A stretch of DNA of 40,260 bases from Pseudogemmobacter humi (GCF_900609055.1 NZ_UXAW01000138.1:1-40260); one strand, 5' to 3'. Numbered from the stretch's first letter, positions 30,124 through 39,231 are shown. Notes: generated from the letters alone by a model not told the origin. Numbers and translations: made by a program.

Positions 30124-31415
30124 ATCTGTCCTGATCTGCTGGTCATGGGGTCTGTCACGGAATCCGTCACGGCGGCGGCGGGCAGGGTCTTGCCCGTCAG
30201 CTCATGCGCGGCATGGCGGAAACGCCCGAGAATGCGGGTGCTGTCCCATTGCTCCAGCGCACGGTCGCGGGCGGCGCGCCCGAGCGTCTCGCGCTGGTCG
30301 GGCGCGTCGAGCAGCGCCGTGATCGCCCCGGCCAGCGCCGCCGCGTCGCCGGGCGGCGTGACGCGGCCGCAACCGGCGACGGCCTCGGCCAGCGCGGTTC
30401 CCGGCTCGGCGGTGGCAAGGACCGGGCGGCCCGAGGCCAGCATATTGGTCAGTTTCGAGGGCAGCACCGAATCCGATACGCCCGCGATCTGCGGCAGCAG
30501 ATGCAGGCTCGCCAGCCCCATGAGATCCCCGAGCCGCTCCAGCGGTTGCAACGGAAAGAAGGAGATATTCTCCAGCCCCGCCGAGAGCGTCTTCAGTTCG
30601 TCGAGGAAGGGGCCCTGGCCACAGATCACGAAGCGCAGATCCTTGCGATGGGCCAGCAGCCGGGCGGCGTCAGCCAGGATCTCAAGCCCCTGTTTGTTGG
30701 CGATATTGCCGGAGTAAAGCAGGACATGTTCTTCGGTGATGCCGAATTCGGCGCGATAGGGCGAGGGGCCGGTCAGCGGCGCCACGGCATCGAGCCGCGC
30801 CCAGTTGCGCAATTCAAAAATCCGCGCGGGCGGCAGCCCCTTTTCCGACAATTTGCGCAGCATCGGCCCGGAGATCGTGCTGACCCTGTCGAAGCGGCGA
30901 TGGATCCAGCGATCAAACCGTTCGGCGATCCGGCCCGCGAAACCGTCTCTTTTCAGCAGGCCGGTGGCGAAAGCGGCCTCGACCTCGAAATCCTGCACAT
31001 GCAGCCAGAGTTTCGCCCCCGAAAGCCGTGCAAGCGCCCAGGCCAGCGGCGCCGGCAGCAAAGCGGGCGCAACCACCAGCACCATATCCGGGCGTCCGAT
31101 CAGGGTTTTCCAGGCAAGAACCGGCAGGGCCGTCATGGCAAATGTCGCATGATGGATTATGCGCCGCGCCCCCGAGGGTTTTGCCGGCACATAATGCGGG
31201 CAGCGGACATAGCGCACCCCCGACCCGAGGCGGCCGCTTTTCCACAAAAAGCGCGAATGCCCGGGAAAGATCTTCCAGGCCGGGTAATAGGGCTGGGCGG
31301 TGACCACGCTGACCTCATCCCCCGCCCTGGCCATCATCTCGGCAAGATCGGTTGTGTAAAGCCCGGTCGAGATCATTTCTGGGGTGAAATTTATCCCCAA
31401 TATCAGCAGCTTCAT
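30120..31415 (-). CDS. wcaI: WcaI-like glycosyltransferase family 4
   Basis: 431 aa. The N-terminus [20 protein letters not shown], then [20 protein letters not shown] and [16 protein letters not shown], matches the colanic-acid enzyme WcaI (GINY.PE.TGIGKYTGEM, PPYYPQW). The donor domain has [40 protein letters not shown] and a [20 protein letters not shown] block in place of the classical EX7E, as in WcaI relatives. Start ATG 31415 chosen over an upstream in-frame start at 31445 because homology begins there. Likely attaches fucose or a neighbouring sugar. Confidence 0.88.
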   Translation of the reverse strand: MKLLILGINFTPEMISTGLYTTDLAEMMARAGDEVSVVTAQPYYPAWKIFPGHSRFLWKSGRLGSGVRYVRCPHYVPAKPSGARRIIHHATFAMTALPVLAWKTLIGRPDMVLVVAPALLPAPLAWALARLSGAKLWLHVQDFEVEAAFATGLLKRDGFAGRIAERFDRWIHRRFDRVSTISGPMLRKLSEKGLPPARIFELRNWARLDAVAPLTGPSPYRAEFGITEEHVLLYSGNIANKQGLEILADAARLLAHRKDLRFVICGQGPFLDELKTLSAGLENISFFPLQPLERLGDLMGLASLHLLPQIAGVSDSVLPSKLTNMLASGRPVLATAEPGTALAEAVAGCGRVTPPGDAAALAGAITALLDAPDQRETLGRAARDRALEQWDSTRILGRFRHAAHELTGKTLPAAAVTDSVTDPMTSRSGQI

Positions 31416-31529
31416 GATCTTATCCCAGAGCGCAGACCGAAACACGGTTGTGGTTTTTTCCGGCTCTCAGGCCGGCGGGGCCGCCTGGCCATTTCTGCGC
31501 CCGGATATTTCTCATTCTTACAGGGATCG

Positions 31530-31748
31530 TCAGGCGCGCTGCAAGAGCCGGGCAGAGCCGAGCACGACAAGAGCGACCGGCCAGATGGTGCACAGCGCAA
31601 AGCCGATCACCCGGAACAGCGGCGAAGAGATGCCGTTACGCTTCTGTTCGCGATAGGTGAGGGTGATCGCAATCAGCGACACCAAGAGATAACCCAGAAC
31701 AATCACCTGAAAGAAAATCGATTCAGTCATACCGGAGTCTCCGCTCAT
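31530..31748 (-). CDS. Small two-helix membrane protein of the exopolysaccharide locus
   Basis: 72 aa (66 if ATG 31730, which has GGAG upstream, is used). Two hydrophobic helices: IFFQVIVLGYLLVSLIAITL near residues 11-30 and VIGFALCTIWPVALVVLGSA near 47-66, joined by a basic loop TYREQKRNGISSPLFR. ATG 31748 overlaps the stop of the sugar transferase by 4 bp. I do not recognise the family. Position suggests an accessory to the initiating transferase or the export complex. Confidence 0.7.
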   Translation of the reverse strand: MSGDSGMTESIFFQVIVLGYLLVSLIAITLTYREQKRNGISSPLFRVIGFALCTIWPVALVVLGSARLLQRA

Positions 31749-32428
31749 TTCCCGGTCGCGCGCAGCACGATCCTGACGGTCTGAAGAATGATGCCGATAT
31801 CCTTCGCGAAGGACAGGCGGTGGCAGTAGTCCTCGTCAAACTGCGCGCGGGCGCTGAACGAAACCGCATTGCGATCGGAAACCTGCCAGGATCCCGTCAG
31901 CCCGGGGCGCATCCGGTAATAGGCCGTGCCGGGGTAAAGCACCTGCTGCCCGACCATCATCGGCCGCGGTCCGACCAGGCTCATATCGCCACGGATCACA
32001 TTCCACAGCTGCGGCAGTTCATCGAGCGAGGTCTTGCGGATGAAATGACCGATCCGGGTGATCCGGGGATCCTGATCGAGTTTCTGGTGCAGATCCCATT
32101 CCTTCCTGCGCGCAGGATCCTGCGCAAGATAGCTGTCGAGCACCTTGTCGGCGTCACGGACCATGGAGCGCAGCTTCCACAGCCGGAAGGTCCGGCCACC
32201 CCTGCCGATTCGCAATTGCGTGTAGAACGGCGCCTTGCCGATCCAGAGCGCAACCAGCAGGATCACAGGCAGCGTGACGGGCAGCGACACCATCACAAGC
32301 AGGATATCCATCAGGCGTTTGCCAAAGGCATTGTAGAGCCCCTTACGGGTTCCGGCCTGCTGCGCGAAAGGGCTGTCAATTTGCGCAGATTCGCCCTCAC
32401 ATGGCGGAGAAAATGTCCCGTCAAGCAT
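31745..32428 (-). CDS. ExoY/WcaJ-type undecaprenyl-phosphate sugar-1-phosphate transferase
   Basis: 227 aa, starts the repeat unit by putting a sugar-1-phosphate on undecaprenyl phosphate at the inner membrane. After a variable 40-residue tail comes KRLMDILLVMVSLPVTLPVI (membrane helix), then FYTQLRIGRGGRTFRLWKLR, SMVRDADKVL, RKTSLDELPQLWNVIRGDMS, LVGPRPMM and MRPGLTGSWQVSDRN, all standard blocks of the family. Short length with only one predicted helix is ExoY-like rather than WcaJ with five helices. ATG 32428 has GGAG 7 nt upstream; a TTG at 32464 is less likely. Galactose or glucose cannot be distinguished. Confidence 0.92.
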   Translation of the reverse strand: MLDGTFSPPCEGESAQIDSPFAQQAGTRKGLYNAFGKRLMDILLVMVSLPVTLPVILLVALWIGKAPFYTQLRIGRGGRTFRLWKLRSMVRDADKVLDSYLAQDPARRKEWDLHQKLDQDPRITRIGHFIRKTSLDELPQLWNVIRGDMSLVGPRPMMVGQQVLYPGTAYYRMRPGLTGSWQVSDRNAVSFSARAQFDEDYCHRLSFAKDIGIILQTVRIVLRATGK

Positions 32429-32665
32429 AGAGTTCTCCGAAATATTCGAGCGACATTCATACAACTTGCAAGTGTCTCACCTGCAGAAAAACTCGTTCTG
32501 ACAAATCTGTGGGCTTAACCTGGAGATTGTTTCCGGTTTGCCATGCAACTCATGACAGAGTCAAGAAACTGCGCCGTTTCCGGAAAAAACGCGACCGTAT
32601 TTTAAGCAGGATCTGCACGGATTTTCCGCAAACCGGCATAAACCCGCTCAATCATTGCATGTATC
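32429..32665 (-). promoter_or_regulatory. Probable promoter region of the sugar-transferase operon
   Basis: About 240 bp with no gene, unusually AT-rich for this locus (e.g. CCTGCTTAAAATACGG on the minus strand). It separates wza, ended by a strong hairpin, from the biosynthetic genes, so a promoter for the latter is expected. A TTGACT is present (minus strand) but no clear -10 at the right spacing. It also holds the palindrome ACTTGCAAGT near 32464. Confidence 0.35.
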
Positions 32666-32705
32666 GACAGGCGGGCATCCTCCGGGGCGCGGATGCCTGC
32701 CTGTC
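32666..32705 (-). terminator. Long stem-loop after wza
   Basis: Minus strand: GACAGGCAGGCATCC, 10-nt loop, GGATGCCCGCCTGTC; 15 pairs with one wobble. It begins 17 bp past the wza stop. No U-run follows, so it may act as a Rho-dependent end, mRNA 3' stabiliser, or attenuator rather than a textbook terminator. Confidence 0.55.
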
Positions 32706-32721
32706 GCCGGCCGGGCGCCGG

Positions 32722-34128
32722 TCAGTTTGAGGTCAGATTGTCCAGCGGAATGGTGATCAGGCTGGGCGTAAGCTGCGATATGACACGGTCCCATTTGGTG
32801 ACCGGCTGTTGGGCGATAAAGATCACATCATTGGGCCGCAGCTCGAACCGGGTCGCCAGCATCAGCCCCGCCGCGGCCCCGGCGTCGAGATGCCAGGCCG
32901 TCAGCGCCCCGAACTCACGCGGATCGGGCGAGCCGCGCAGCACATAGACCTGTTTCGGATTGCCGGTTTTCGCAGCTATCCCGCCCTGGTCGAACAAAGC
33001 GTCGGCCAGGGTGGCGCTCTGATCGAAAGGCAGGGGCCAGCGGCCCTGTTTGCCGACTTCGCCGCTCAGATAGACATAGTCGCGCTTCTCGGCGCCCAGT
33101 TCCAGCCGCGCATTGAAATTCTGCCGCTGCTCCTCCAGCTCGGCGCGGCGGATGTCGATTTCCTGGCCCAGGGATGCAATCGCCGCGCCGCGCGCGCCCT
33201 GCAGCGCGAGCTGTTCCGAGAAATAGGCTTCGGCCCGGCTCAGGTCGTAATCGCTGTCGACAAAGACCGTATCGCCATCGACGAGGCGCAGCTTCTGATA
33301 GCTCTGGGTGCGCAGGAAGGCGGTGACCGGGATCTCGTAAAGCTCGCCGCCGCGATAGATGCGGATCACCGCTGTGTCGCGGTCCGGCGCGGCGATGCCG
33401 CCCACCGCCGCCAGCGCGGTATCGAGGGTCAGCGGCGTCAGGGTGACCGGCGCCACGCCCGGATTGGCCACCGCGCCGCCGATCGGCACCTTGCGGGCGT
33501 TGAACTCGGCCACTTCGAGGCTGAAGCTCGGATCCATCTGGCGCTCGACAAGGCGCTGGAACACCGCCGCCTCGGCCTCTTCCAGCGTCAGCCCCGCGAT
33601 GCGCACCCGGCCGACATCGGGAATGGCGATCGCACCGTCATCCTGAACGGTATAGCCCTGACGGTTGTTCTGCGCGGCCAGCAGACCGGAAAGTTCCGCC
33701 ACCGAATTGGCGGGCGCCTTGGTCGCAAGCAGCACCACATCCCCCACCCCGATCTGATAGGGGCCCGGCTGAATGGCGGGGGGCAGCCTGGTCGCGGGCA
33801 GGCCCTGGCGCTGTTCCGGCAGATGGGCCGGTGCCGGCAGGCCGCGCGCCATGGAGCCATGGGTGCCGGCGGTGGCGCGGAAGGCCTCGGGCAGCGCGCG
33901 CGGGTCATAGGGCTGGCGGTTGGCGGCCAGCGTGGTCTCGGGGGTCAGCGCGATCACCCGCACCTTGGTGCCGTCGACGATCCCCTCGCGGATGCTGGTG
34001 CTCTGATAGGCGCTGCCGCAGCCGGCCAGGGTCAGGGCAAGCCCGGAAAGCATCACGGCCATCGCCCTGCCGAATGCCTGGCCGAAAACTCTGTCGGGGA
34101 TCATGCGGAGGGGACGCGGATTACGCAT
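32722..34128 (-). CDS. wza: Wza-type polysaccharide export outer-membrane lipoprotein
   Basis: 468 aa. Lipoprotein signal with lipobox LTLAGC (Cys37). Polysaccharide-export domain at ~125-215: PYQIGVGDVVLLATKAPANS, AIAIPDVGRVRIAGLTLEEA, EAAVFQRLVERQMDPSFSLE; SLBB repeats follow (KVPIGGAVANPGVAPVTLTP, DYVYLSGEVGKQGRWPLPFD) and a C-terminal end near RFELRPNDVIFIAQQPVTKW. Forms the outer-membrane channel that docks to Wzc. The gene is 72 bp after yjbF. Residues 300-345 form a helical/coiled insertion (LSRAEAYFSEQLALQGARGA). Start ATG 34128 gives the complete signal peptide. Confidence 0.93.
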   Translation of the reverse strand: MRNPRPLRMIPDRVFGQAFGRAMAVMLSGLALTLAGCGSAYQSTSIREGIVDGTKVRVIALTPETTLAANRQPYDPRALPEAFRATAGTHGSMARGLPAPAHLPEQRQGLPATRLPPAIQPGPYQIGVGDVVLLATKAPANSVAELSGLLAAQNNRQGYTVQDDGAIAIPDVGRVRIAGLTLEEAEAAVFQRLVERQMDPSFSLEVAEFNARKVPIGGAVANPGVAPVTLTPLTLDTALAAVGGIAAPDRDTAVIRIYRGGELYEIPVTAFLRTQSYQKLRLVDGDTVFVDSDYDLSRAEAYFSEQLALQGARGAAIASLGQEIDIRRAELEEQRQNFNARLELGAEKRDYVYLSGEVGKQGRWPLPFDQSATLADALFDQGGIAAKTGNPKQVYVLRGSPDPREFGALTAWHLDAGAAAGLMLATRFELRPNDVIFIAQQPVTKWDRVISQLTPSLITIPLDNLTSN

Positions 34129-34200
34129 GGCAAGGGGCCTCGCAGAGTGAAATGACGGAGGAAATCGCAGAAAGAACGACGGAGCGAACCATGGGTGGGC

Positions 34201-34827
34201 TCATGGCATGAACAGGATATCGACCGGGCCAAGCGCCGGATCGAAGGTCTGAATGCTTTGCAGGATGCGGCCATCCTTCACCCAATGGGTCGCCGAAAGC
34301 GCGCCGCGCGGGGAATGGCAGGTCTCGTTCACCCGCAGCGCCATGGTCCATTCGTTTTCGCCGATCCGGATCTTCTCAGAGTTTGCGGGCAGGATGTCGC
34401 AGATATAGGACCGGATCTCCAGCCGGTCCTCGCCGTCAAGCAGCCGGTAGATGCGCGGCAATTGCCCGGAACGGCCGGCAGCGATCAGCGCCGCCGCCGC
34501 GCCCGGATCCGAACTCATCAGATCATGGCCAAGGCCACGGGTGCCGATGATCAGCCCGTCTCTGGTATAGATCTGCACATTGTCGCTGGCCTGCCAGCGC
34601 CGGACCCCGTCGCGCCCCCCCGCCTCGTGCAAAAGCGCGGCCTGGCCCGCTTTCGGCAGCCGCACGATCAGCCGCGCCGCGCCCTCGGGCGGGGCAGCGG
34701 CTTCGCCGGGAACGCTGCCGCCATAGCGGTCAACCATCTCCTGCGCGACCCTGCCCGTGCAGCCCGCCAGCAGCAGCCCCGCACAAAGCAGGCAGAGGGT
34801 CGTTTTCCGTCGCATTCCCCGCCTCAT
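34201..34827 (-). CDS. yjbF: YjbF/GfcB-family lipoprotein
   Basis: 208-aa outer-membrane or periplasmic lipoprotein with lipobox LLLAGC (Cys23). Body: AARLIVRLPKAGQAALLHEA, RRWQASDNVQIYTRDGLIIG, TRGLGHDLMSSDPGAAAALI, RLLDGEDRLEIRSYICDILP. This matches YjbF/GfcB (group 4 capsule and Yjb polysaccharide clusters), where the protein assists export; exact role unknown. ATG 34827 overlaps the yjbH stop by ATGA; ATG 34815 with GGGGA upstream is an alternative. GfcC/YjbG-like and YjbE-like partners are not seen in the window. Confidence 0.82.
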   Translation of the reverse strand: MRRGMRRKTTLCLLCAGLLLAGCTGRVAQEMVDRYGGSVPGEAAAPPEGAARLIVRLPKAGQAALLHEAGGRDGVRRWQASDNVQIYTRDGLIIGTRGLGHDLMSSDPGAAAALIAAGRSGQLPRIYRLLDGEDRLEIRSYICDILPANSEKIRIGENEWTMALRVNETCHSPRGALSATHWVKDGRILQSIQTFDPALGPVDILFMP

Positions 34828-37007
34828 CGCCAGAACCTTCCCCAGCCGATGCCCTGGGCGGCCCCGGTCCCGTCATGGGTCAGGCCGTAAAGACGGTTGC
34901 GGATGGAAAGCCTTGCGCCGCCATCGCGCTGGATCGGGCGGATCACCTGGCCCACCCTTTGCCGGGTCGGCTGGCCGGTGATCCAGGACAGCGGCAGGCT
35001 GATGGTGATGCCTTTGTCGAAGGAGCCCTCGCCGAAATCGTCAAAGCTGATATCGGTGAGGGTGAAGAAAGCGCCGACCTCGAACCCGTTGCCGAAGCGC
35101 CGCGTAAGGGTGAGGGTCGAGCCTGTATCCCCGGCCAGATAGCGCCCGGCATCGACCTGGGCGTGATAGCCCCGGCCGAAATCGTAATAAAGCGAGGCAT
35201 GGCCGGTCAGCACATCGTAATCGAGAAAGCCCAGAGCCCCGTCATAATCGCGCTGCGCCACATAGTTCAGCTCAACGCCCAGGGCATAGGGCCGGTCGGC
35301 CGGCGCCCAGAGGATCTCGCCCGAGACACCACCGAACATCTTCTCGAAGATCCCGGCACTGACGCGGCTGTAAAGATCGGGGCCGGGCCGCGCGAACCAT
35401 TCCGCCGTCGCCCAGGCCAGCCACGGCCCGTCATTCTTCGCATAAAGCGCCGCATCCGAGCGCACATGCTGCTGGATCGAATCCGAGATCCGGGTGGATG
35501 TGTCGAGATTGCCGACCAGTTTCTGCCGGATCGCGCCCGAGAAATAGAGCCCGCCCCCCGGCATCCATTCGCCCTGCAACTCGGCCCCGAAATCCATCCG
35601 CAGCGGATTATCCGGGTCGAAGAACGCGGTTTCCGTATAGGGCAGCAGCCGCAGCGAAGCCAGGTTCTCAAGATCGAGACGCGGATCGGGCAGCGCGCCC
35701 GCATCACGGATATCGGCGCGGACAAAGGCCTGCCAGGCCCCGTCGGGCGCGAATTCCAGCTCTTCGAGATCCGCGCGCGACAGCGTGACATCCTTCAGCG
35801 CCATGCCACGGTCATAGCTGCGGATGCGGAAACGGGTGATATCCTGCGGCAGTTCCGCGCTCAGGACGCGGGCAGTACGCCCCCAGGCCTGGGCCGTATT
35901 GCCCCATTGCTGGTTGCTGATGGCGACGATGGCGGTTTCACCGTTCAGGCTCAGCCCCTCGAAGCGGATCCCCTGGGCGGAGAGCGCCTCCTCCAGCCGC
36001 GCGCGCTGGCCGGAGCCGGAGAGATCGCCCCAGCTGGCAAGGCTGGCCGTTGTGCCCCGCGAAATCGCGGGCGGCGCGGTTTCGCGCCCCGAAGGCGCAG
36101 AGGGGCGGGCGGGATCGAGAGACAGCGTATAGCTCAGCGACGCCTCGGAGCCGTGCAGCACCGCAAGCCCCAGCACGCCGCCATTGTCGAAACGGTATTC
36201 GATCCCGAGATTGACCGGCGAGCGATGCCGGTATCCCATCCGGCTGGTTTCCTGCTCCATCGCATCCGAGGAATACTCGAAGCTCAGTTGCAGTTTCGGA
36301 GTCACCTGCCAGTCAACCCCGAGAAACAGCGCGGCATCGCCGCGGAAAAAGCGGTCGAACCCGACACGGCCGGTATCGGCGATGCCGGTAAAGCCGCCGC
36401 GGGTATCGAAACGGTCGGAAAGAACGGAAAGCGGGTTCCTGAAACTGCCGTAAGAGCCGAAGCGGCCCCAGCCGATCCCGGCCGAGGCGCTGACGCTCTC
36501 GCCGAAATGTTTCGAGGCGACGAGATATTCCGCCGAGAAGATGCCGGTGCCGCCGAAATCCTGAAGGCCGACCGACAAAGCCGGGCGCCAGCCGTTCGGG
36601 TTCTCGGTCAGGATCTGATAGCGCAGATCGAAGCTGCGGTCGTAAAGCGATCCGCCATTGGAGAAATAATTACTGAGATAGGAATAGCGGAAGACGCCGG
36701 TTATCCGTGGCGAGATCTGAAAAGCCATGGTGGCGCGCCGGACATCCGGGCCGAACTGGTTCAGCGTGAAGGCGAAAGTGCCATCGGGCAGCGCCCAGGC
36801 CGACGGCATGTCGATATGGCCCGGCACCCCATAAGAGGAGAGGCCCGGCATCCTGCGATCCCCGCTCTCCTGCCCGGCGTCCCGGGCCTGCGCCGGCAGA
36901 GCAAGGCCAAAAGCGGCCATAAGCGGGAACAGCGCCGGCAGGGCCCGGAAACTCCGGGGCGCTTTTCCGTCATGTCCCGAAAGGAGGTCCGCTGGCAGGC
37001 GTCGCAT
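34824..37007 (-). CDS. yjbH: YjbH/GfcD-family outer-membrane protein
   Basis: 727 aa. A signal peptide (FRALPALFPLMAAFGLALPA) precedes LSSYGVPGHIDMPSAWALPD, GTFAFTLNQFGPDVRRATMA and FQISPRITGVFRYSYLSNYF, the YjbH hallmark. The rest is rich in alternating amphipathic strands (beta-barrel-like), e.g. GVFRYSYL, GLAVLHGSEASLSYTLSL, GVELNYVAQRDYDGALGFLD, YYDFGRGYHAQVDAGRYLAG, ending GWGRFW. Presumed outer-membrane porin-like partner of YjbF in polysaccharide release. Several Met codons precede (37070, 37040); 37007 gives a normal signal peptide, so the start is approximate. 85 bp after wzc. Confidence 0.85.
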   Translation of the reverse strand: MRRLPADLLSGHDGKAPRSFRALPALFPLMAAFGLALPAQARDAGQESGDRRMPGLSSYGVPGHIDMPSAWALPDGTFAFTLNQFGPDVRRATMAFQISPRITGVFRYSYLSNYFSNGGSLYDRSFDLRYQILTENPNGWRPALSVGLQDFGGTGIFSAEYLVASKHFGESVSASAGIGWGRFGSYGSFRNPLSVLSDRFDTRGGFTGIADTGRVGFDRFFRGDAALFLGVDWQVTPKLQLSFEYSSDAMEQETSRMGYRHRSPVNLGIEYRFDNGGVLGLAVLHGSEASLSYTLSLDPARPSAPSGRETAPPAISRGTTASLASWGDLSGSGQRARLEEALSAQGIRFEGLSLNGETAIVAISNQQWGNTAQAWGRTARVLSAELPQDITRFRIRSYDRGMALKDVTLSRADLEELEFAPDGAWQAFVRADIRDAGALPDPRLDLENLASLRLLPYTETAFFDPDNPLRMDFGAELQGEWMPGGGLYFSGAIRQKLVGNLDTSTRISDSIQQHVRSDAALYAKNDGPWLAWATAEWFARPGPDLYSRVSAGIFEKMFGGVSGEILWAPADRPYALGVELNYVAQRDYDGALGFLDYDVLTGHASLYYDFGRGYHAQVDAGRYLAGDTGSTLTLTRRFGNGFEVGAFFTLTDISFDDFGEGSFDKGITISLPLSWITGQPTRQRVGQVIRPIQRDGGARLSIRNRLYGLTHDGTGAAQGIGWGRFWR

Positions 37008-37092
37008 CTTTCCCGTTTCCAATCGATCCTGCCCAGGCATGGCAGGCTGTAATTCCACAATGCCCGGCATGGGCGCATAAAGCTGATCCGGC

Positions 37093-39231
37093 TTATGAGG
37101 CCCGGTCGCCCTCCTGGGTATAGTAGCTGTTGCCGTAGCTGGCATAGGCTCCATAGCTGTCGCCATAGCCATAGCGGCGCATTCCCTGGGGATCGACCCG
37201 GGCCAGCACGAAACCGGCAGGCCGGATATTGACCAGCGCCAGCTGATCCATCGCCGCCCGGATCTGTTCGGCGCCGGTGCGGTCCCAATGGACGACAAAG
37301 ATCACCGCATCGGCCTGTTGCGCGATGATACGGGCATCGGGCACCACCAGGACCGGCGGCGTGTCGATCAGGATCACGTCATAAAGCCCGCGGGCCTCGG
37401 CGATCATCGCCGCGAACCGCTCGGAAGAGAAAAGATCGGCCGCATTGATCTTGATCTTCGATTCCGGCAGCACGTCGCCGATCCCGGCGATGTTCTGCAC
37501 CGCATCCCGGAGCCGCACCCTGCCCTCGATCACCTCGCCGATGCCCGGCTTATCCTTTGCGATACCGTCGAAATATTCGTTCAGCGGCGAAAGCCGCACA
37601 TCGCCTTCCAGCACCAGCACCTTGCGGCCAAGCGCCGTCATGTTCTGCGCCAGGGCCAGGGTGGTGGTGGTCTTGCCCTCTCCGGGCACCGAGGAGGTCA
37701 GCATGATGACCTGGGGCGGCTTGCCGGCCGAAGACAGCAGGATCGAGACCCGCAGATTGCGGATGGCCTCGGCCGCAGCCGAGGCCGGGTTCCTGGCCAG
37801 ATAATCCAGCACATCCCGGCGGCCGCGCCCCTCGATCTTCGGCACCTGGGCAAAGACCGACTGGCCGGTCAGCGCCTCCAGCTCCTGCGAGCTGCGGATC
37901 CGGTTGGCGGTCATTTCCCGAAACAGCACGATGCCGGTGCCCAGCATCAGGCCAAGCACCATCGACATGGCGAGGATCAGGCTCTTGCGCGGCGCCGAAG
38001 GGGCGTCGGGGATCACCGCCTGCGACAGGATCCGGCTGTCGGGGCGCTGGATCCCCTGCTGGGCCAGGGTTTCTTTCAGCTGGGTCTGGAACTGATCGTA
38101 AAGCAGCTGATTGGCCTCGGCCTCGCGCATCAGCTGATCGAGCGTCACGAGATCGCGCGACTGTTTCTCGAAATCCGCCGCCAGTTTCTTCTCGGACTCC
38201 CGCAGCGGGATGTCCTGGGCCTCGATCCGTTGCAGATCCTGCCTCGCCTGGGCGGTGATCCGCACCAGAGCGGCATCGAAACTGCGGGCCGCCTCTGCAT
38301 CACCGGCCGCAATCTGCCCGGCAAGGCGGATCAGCGTCTCATCGCCGCTGACCACGGCCTTCGCCATCGGATCAGCCGCCTCTCCGATCTGCGCGACGCG
38401 CAGCCGCAGGTCAGCCGCCTGCTGCGCCTGCAATTCGATCCGGCGGCGGGTTTCCTTCAGCTGACGATCCAGCGCGCCAAGGCTCTCGATATCGGTGACG
38501 CTGGTCGTGGCGCGGAATTCGCGCACCGCCGCCTCGGCCTCATCGACATTCTTGCGCATCACGATCACCTGGCCGCTCAGCCAGTCAATCGCCGCCTCGG
38601 TCGCCTCGAAGCGGACCCGCATCTGGTCGTCGATGTAAAGCCTGGCGATCGTATCGGCGATGGTGGCCGATTTGGCGGCGGATTCGGTGGTGACCGCGAT
38701 CTGGAACACCAGGCTGTTGGGGATGTTCGAGATCGTCACCTGATCCAGCAGCGCGCCGATGGTCGCAGCCCGTTGCAGTGCCGCCTCTTCCTCCGGCGGA
38801 CGGACCGGCGCCTCGGGGCTGAGCCCGATGCTGCGGCGCAGCCTCAGGCCCAGGCCTTCGGGCTGCAACGCCCCGTTGAATTCCGGATCGGCGGTCAGGT
38901 CCAGATCATCGACAACCCGCCCGATCAGGGTGCGGCCCCGCAACACCTGGACCTCGGTATTGACGGTCGAGGAATCGGTGGAAAGCCCGCCGAGGATCGC
39001 GCTCAGCCCCATGCCGGAATTTTCGCGCGCATCCAGCATCACCACGGCATTCGCCGAATAAAGCGGCACTGCGACACGCCAGGCATAGATCCCGGCAAGG
39101 ATCATGCACAAAAGCGCCGCACCAGACACAATCAGCTTTTCGCGCCAGAGCGTCCTGAAAAGCGCAAGCAGGTCAATCGTATCATCCGAAGCGGTGGCCT
39201 CCGGGGCTTCGGATGCCGGCGAAAATTTCAT
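37093..39231 (-). CDS. wzc: Wzc-type polysaccharide co-polymerase and tyrosine autokinase
   Basis: 712-aa inner-membrane protein. Wzz/PCP domain with transmembrane helices at ~33-53 and ~417-437, and a long periplasmic coiled-coil (residues 205-400, e.g. KETRRRIELQAQQAADLRLR). Cytoplasmic BY-kinase: Walker A SSVPGEGKTTTTLALA (~513-528), Walker A' VLVLEGDVRL, Walker B DVILIDTPPVLVVPD (~618). The Tyr-rich tail has seven Tyr between 687 and 704 (YGYGDSYGAYASYGNSYY) for transphosphorylation. ATG 39231 has AGGAG 11 nt upstream. First gene of the minus-strand locus. No Wzb-type phosphatase gene is visible in the window. Confidence 0.93.
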   Translation of the reverse strand: MKFSPASEAPEATASDDTIDLLALFRTLWREKLIVSGAALLCMILAGIYAWRVAVPLYSANAVVMLDARENSGMGLSAILGGLSTDSSTVNTEVQVLRGRTLIGRVVDDLDLTADPEFNGALQPEGLGLRLRRSIGLSPEAPVRPPEEEAALQRAATIGALLDQVTISNIPNSLVFQIAVTTESAAKSATIADTIARLYIDDQMRVRFEATEAAIDWLSGQVIVMRKNVDEAEAAVREFRATTSVTDIESLGALDRQLKETRRRIELQAQQAADLRLRVAQIGEAADPMAKAVVSGDETLIRLAGQIAAGDAEAARSFDAALVRITAQARQDLQRIEAQDIPLRESEKKLAADFEKQSRDLVTLDQLMREAEANQLLYDQFQTQLKETLAQQGIQRPDSRILSQAVIPDAPSAPRKSLILAMSMVLGLMLGTGIVLFREMTANRIRSSQELEALTGQSVFAQVPKIEGRGRRDVLDYLARNPASAAAEAIRNLRVSILLSSAGKPPQVIMLTSSVPGEGKTTTTLALAQNMTALGRKVLVLEGDVRLSPLNEYFDGIAKDKPGIGEVIEGRVRLRDAVQNIAGIGDVLPESKIKINAADLFSSERFAAMIAEARGLYDVILIDTPPVLVVPDARIIAQQADAVIFVVHWDRTGAEQIRAAMDQLALVNIRPAGFVLARVDPQGMRRYGYGDSYGAYASYGNSYYTQEGDRAS

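Noticed and set aside
34144-34210. Short plus-strand ORF (MTEEIAERTTERTMGG) in the wza-yjbF gap
   Set aside because: 19 codons, no ribosome site of note, antisense to an operon; likely chance.
36981-36987. Perfect AGGAGGT on the plus strand
   Set aside because: It lies antisense inside the yjbH coding region with no plausible start and gene behind it.
34875-37052. 725-codon plus-strand frame across yjbH
   Set aside because: Antisense to a YjbH-family gene with signal peptide and conserved start block; no recognisable domain.
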